Shown piece by piece: positions 62,505-64,000 of a stretch of 64,000 nucleotides of DNA. The DNA comes from Hydractinia symbiolongicarpus. Its lineage: Eukaryota; Cnidaria; Hydrozoa; Anthoathecata; Hydractiniidae. The stretch spans positions 14,282,501-14,346,500 of the forward strand of contig NC_079882.1 of the NCBI RefSeq assembly GCF_029227915.1, read 5' to 3'. The first letter of the stretch is position 1. Each line of letters starts with the position of its first letter. Below the pieces are notes generated by a model that did no database searches, had not been told where the DNA came from, and was given only the letters and a program-made list of their open reading frames with translations. A program made the translations under genes and the position numbers.

Positions 62505-62690
62505 TAGCGCAGTCGACGGACGACAAGGGAAATTCCCCGAAATCCGGAAATCCGAAATCCCAATTCCAACAAATCCGAACACAAACCCGATTCCTATAAA
62601 ATTTCGAGCATGCGCAATAGCGACTAGCGGGAATAATGCCGACATCAACAAAACTTCGAGCATGGCCAGTTGAGTAGGGGAAATTCCTGA
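62489..62690. promoter_or_regulatory. divergent Polinton promoter region with two kappaB-like sites
   Basis: Spacer between the integrase (minus) and the SAP-PolB gene (plus). It carries gggaaattccc at 62527-62537 and GGGAAATTCC at 62678-62687 (context gagtaggggaaattcct). The 62489-62538 stretch matches 19992-20036 in front of the other SAP-PolB copy. Short near-repeats 'ccgaaatcc' (62537-62560) and 'aacttcgagcatg' also occur (62599, 62652). Interpreted as promoter sequence. Confidence 0.45.
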
Positions 62691-62749
62691 TATCAAAGTA
62701 CGACTGCGTTAGAAATGTTGCTGATTTAAATAAGAAAAACCCATGATAA

Positions 62750-64000
62750 ATGAATGAGTACACTGTGAAACAGTTACACACTATCGCGAAAACCCGTGGA
62801 CTTACCCGTTATTTCAAGCTACGCAAAGTCGACCTTGTTGCACTTCTGGAGGCACCTCCACGGCCTGCCCCTGCTCCAGAACCAAAGCCACAAGCATTTA
62901 CACCAGATGCCTTGGATATATTCGAGCGTCAAGAGATGGCAAAAACCCGTCCTATTAAGAGTAAGATTGAGCCTCGACTCCCCACATCCGAAGCTATGAA
63001 TGTCTTTGAACGCCAAGAGATGGCGAGGACTCGTTCAGTGGTAAAGAGTAAGCTGCGAGAGTCGTCTGATTGGCTTATGGATTATGTACCAGAGCAGCAG
63101 CAATCGGTGCAAGACTTCACTCCCCACGAACATAAGCATGCTCACCATAGGACTTTCAGGAGTTCTCGCATCCCTGGCATAGACGGTACGGACGTCGATG
63201 GATACCTGGGGATGGTGCGATCACATGTGAAAACCCTGACCGAGAATCAGGTTAAAGATATGGGGTCTGCTAAGGTGCAGTGTTCCCTCTGGATTTTATG
63301 GAGGAAGGCAGTGGAGGGTACCAACAAGTTTATCGAAGTCGATAAGGTCGTCCACAGCAACATGATACCAGTCTTCCAGGGTACCATCGTGGATGAAGTG
63401 CTGGATATGATGTTTGCCCAAGTCAGAACGCATGTGAGGAACCCAGCGCTGCCCAAAAGTGGCTTTACAATCAGTCGAATTATGCACCTTGACGTAGACT
63501 TTCATAAGCTACAGCTAACAAGAGGTTCCTCGTACATCGAAGCACCCAAGTGAATAGCCACCAAAAAGGCCATCATTAATCTCGCAAAAAAGGATAAAGA
63601 GTGCTTCAAGTGGAGTATCATTGCTGTACCTCATGAGGATATAGGTAGGGATCCACAGAGAATCAGCAAGCTGAAACCCTATATGGAACAGTATAACTGG
63701 CAGGGCATCGAGTTTCCCACAACCATCAAGGATATATCCAAATTTGAGAAGAACAACCACGACATAGCGGTGAACGTCTTGTACGTGACGGGGAAGACTT
63801 TCAATATCCTGCGTCGATCGACACACAACGAACGCGAGAAACAGGTTAATCTGCTACTCCTCACGGATTATAAAACGACCCACTAGTTAGCCGTCAATAA
63901 TCTCTCACGGCTATTGGGTAGTGAGACATCGAAGAATACGGCAAAAATGCACTTCTGCTTAAACTGCTTGCAAGCCTTTTCAACAATCAAATCGCGTGAT
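62750..64000 (+). pseudogene. Polinton SAP / family-B DNA polymerase, 5' part, runs off the window
   Basis: ATG 62750: MNEYTVKQLHTIAKTRGLTR, a SAP motif (residues 4-37) with KLRKVDLVALLE. Then repeated 'F-E-R-Q-E-M-A-x-T/S-R' units (FERQEMAKTRPIKSKIEPRL twice), and IDGTDVDGYLGMVRSHVKTL, shared with the copy at 20189 in the same order. In-frame TGA at 63551-63553 and TAG near 63885 show that it is decaying, though reading frame is otherwise kept for about 1.2 kb. The polymerase core would lie beyond position 64000. Less damaged than the 20189 copy over this part, hence probably younger. Confidence 0.8.

Noticed and set aside
62428-62781. Minus-strand frames of 117 and 72 codons over the integrase 5' end and the spacer
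   Set aside because: Out of frame with the integrase and covering the promoter-like repeats; no motif.

Overview
The window is animal nuclear DNA, most likely from a cnidarian. The evidence is AT-rich sequence, canonical GT-AG introns, two conserved metazoan genes, and a transposon mix (Polinton, DIRS, BEL/Pao, Helitron, PIF/Harbinger, TTAA elements, P2X7-C 'ballast' ORF) that is common in cnidarian genomes. The phylum call is inference. There is no prokaryotic operon, CRISPR array or plasmid/phage backbone.

Only two host genes are intact, both on the minus strand. (1) Ribosomal protein S3, 10663 to 1506: five exons, 240 aa, with 2.7- and 5.4-kb introns holding repeats. (2) A MITF/TFE-family bHLH-leucine-zipper transcription factor, 57157 to 37945: eleven coding exons joining in phase to 502 aa. 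Its first coding exon (57054-57157) lies 15.6 kb from the second, and that intron is packed with nested transposons. The protein keeps the N-terminal Rag-binding-like segment, a PNSP site and an SSCPA site that in vertebrate TFEB/MITF carry lysosomal mTORC1/ERK control.

Layout: 1-10691 RPS3 and its introns (dispersed repeat 5760-8083, MITE 9475-9901). 11471-15785 a 4.3-kb TTAA-flanked element with a nested MITE. 16500-18120 a decayed PIF/Harbinger pair (transposase N-terminus and Myb/SANT-like partner). 19098-19219 a 122-bp Helitron. 20189-24136 a decayed Polinton-type family-B DNA polymerase. 24240-28437 a decayed DIRS-type retroelement. 28470-31749 head-to-tail non-autonomous Helitrons. 31750-36115 a BEL/Pao retroelement (minus strand) cut exactly at a Helitron end. 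37320-37801 a tandem of mini-Helitrons. 37945-57157 the MITF-like gene, whose first intron holds tandem repeats, a 1.26-kb TTAA element with a P2X7-C-like ORF, and a three-level nest (TA-flanked element > dispersed repeat > 1.53-kb element with a DDE-integrase pseudogene and 21-bp-spaced subterminal repeats). 57393-57706 a Helitron remnant and a MITE upstream of MITF. 58226-64000 Polinton material: the 3' half of a second kind of PolB, small membrane and zinc-finger ORFs, an MSV199-like broken ORF, a retroviral-type integrase on the minus strand, and the 5' part of a SAP-PolB gene running off the window.

Most striking signals: perfect kappaB-like palindromes (GGGAAATTCC) next to each Polinton gene block and not noticed elsewhere; the 21-bp-periodic inverted arrays in the integrase-bearing element; the P2X7-C domain inside a transposon; and a templated inverted duplication inside PolB. 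No search or alignment software was used. All boundaries come from reading the sequence.
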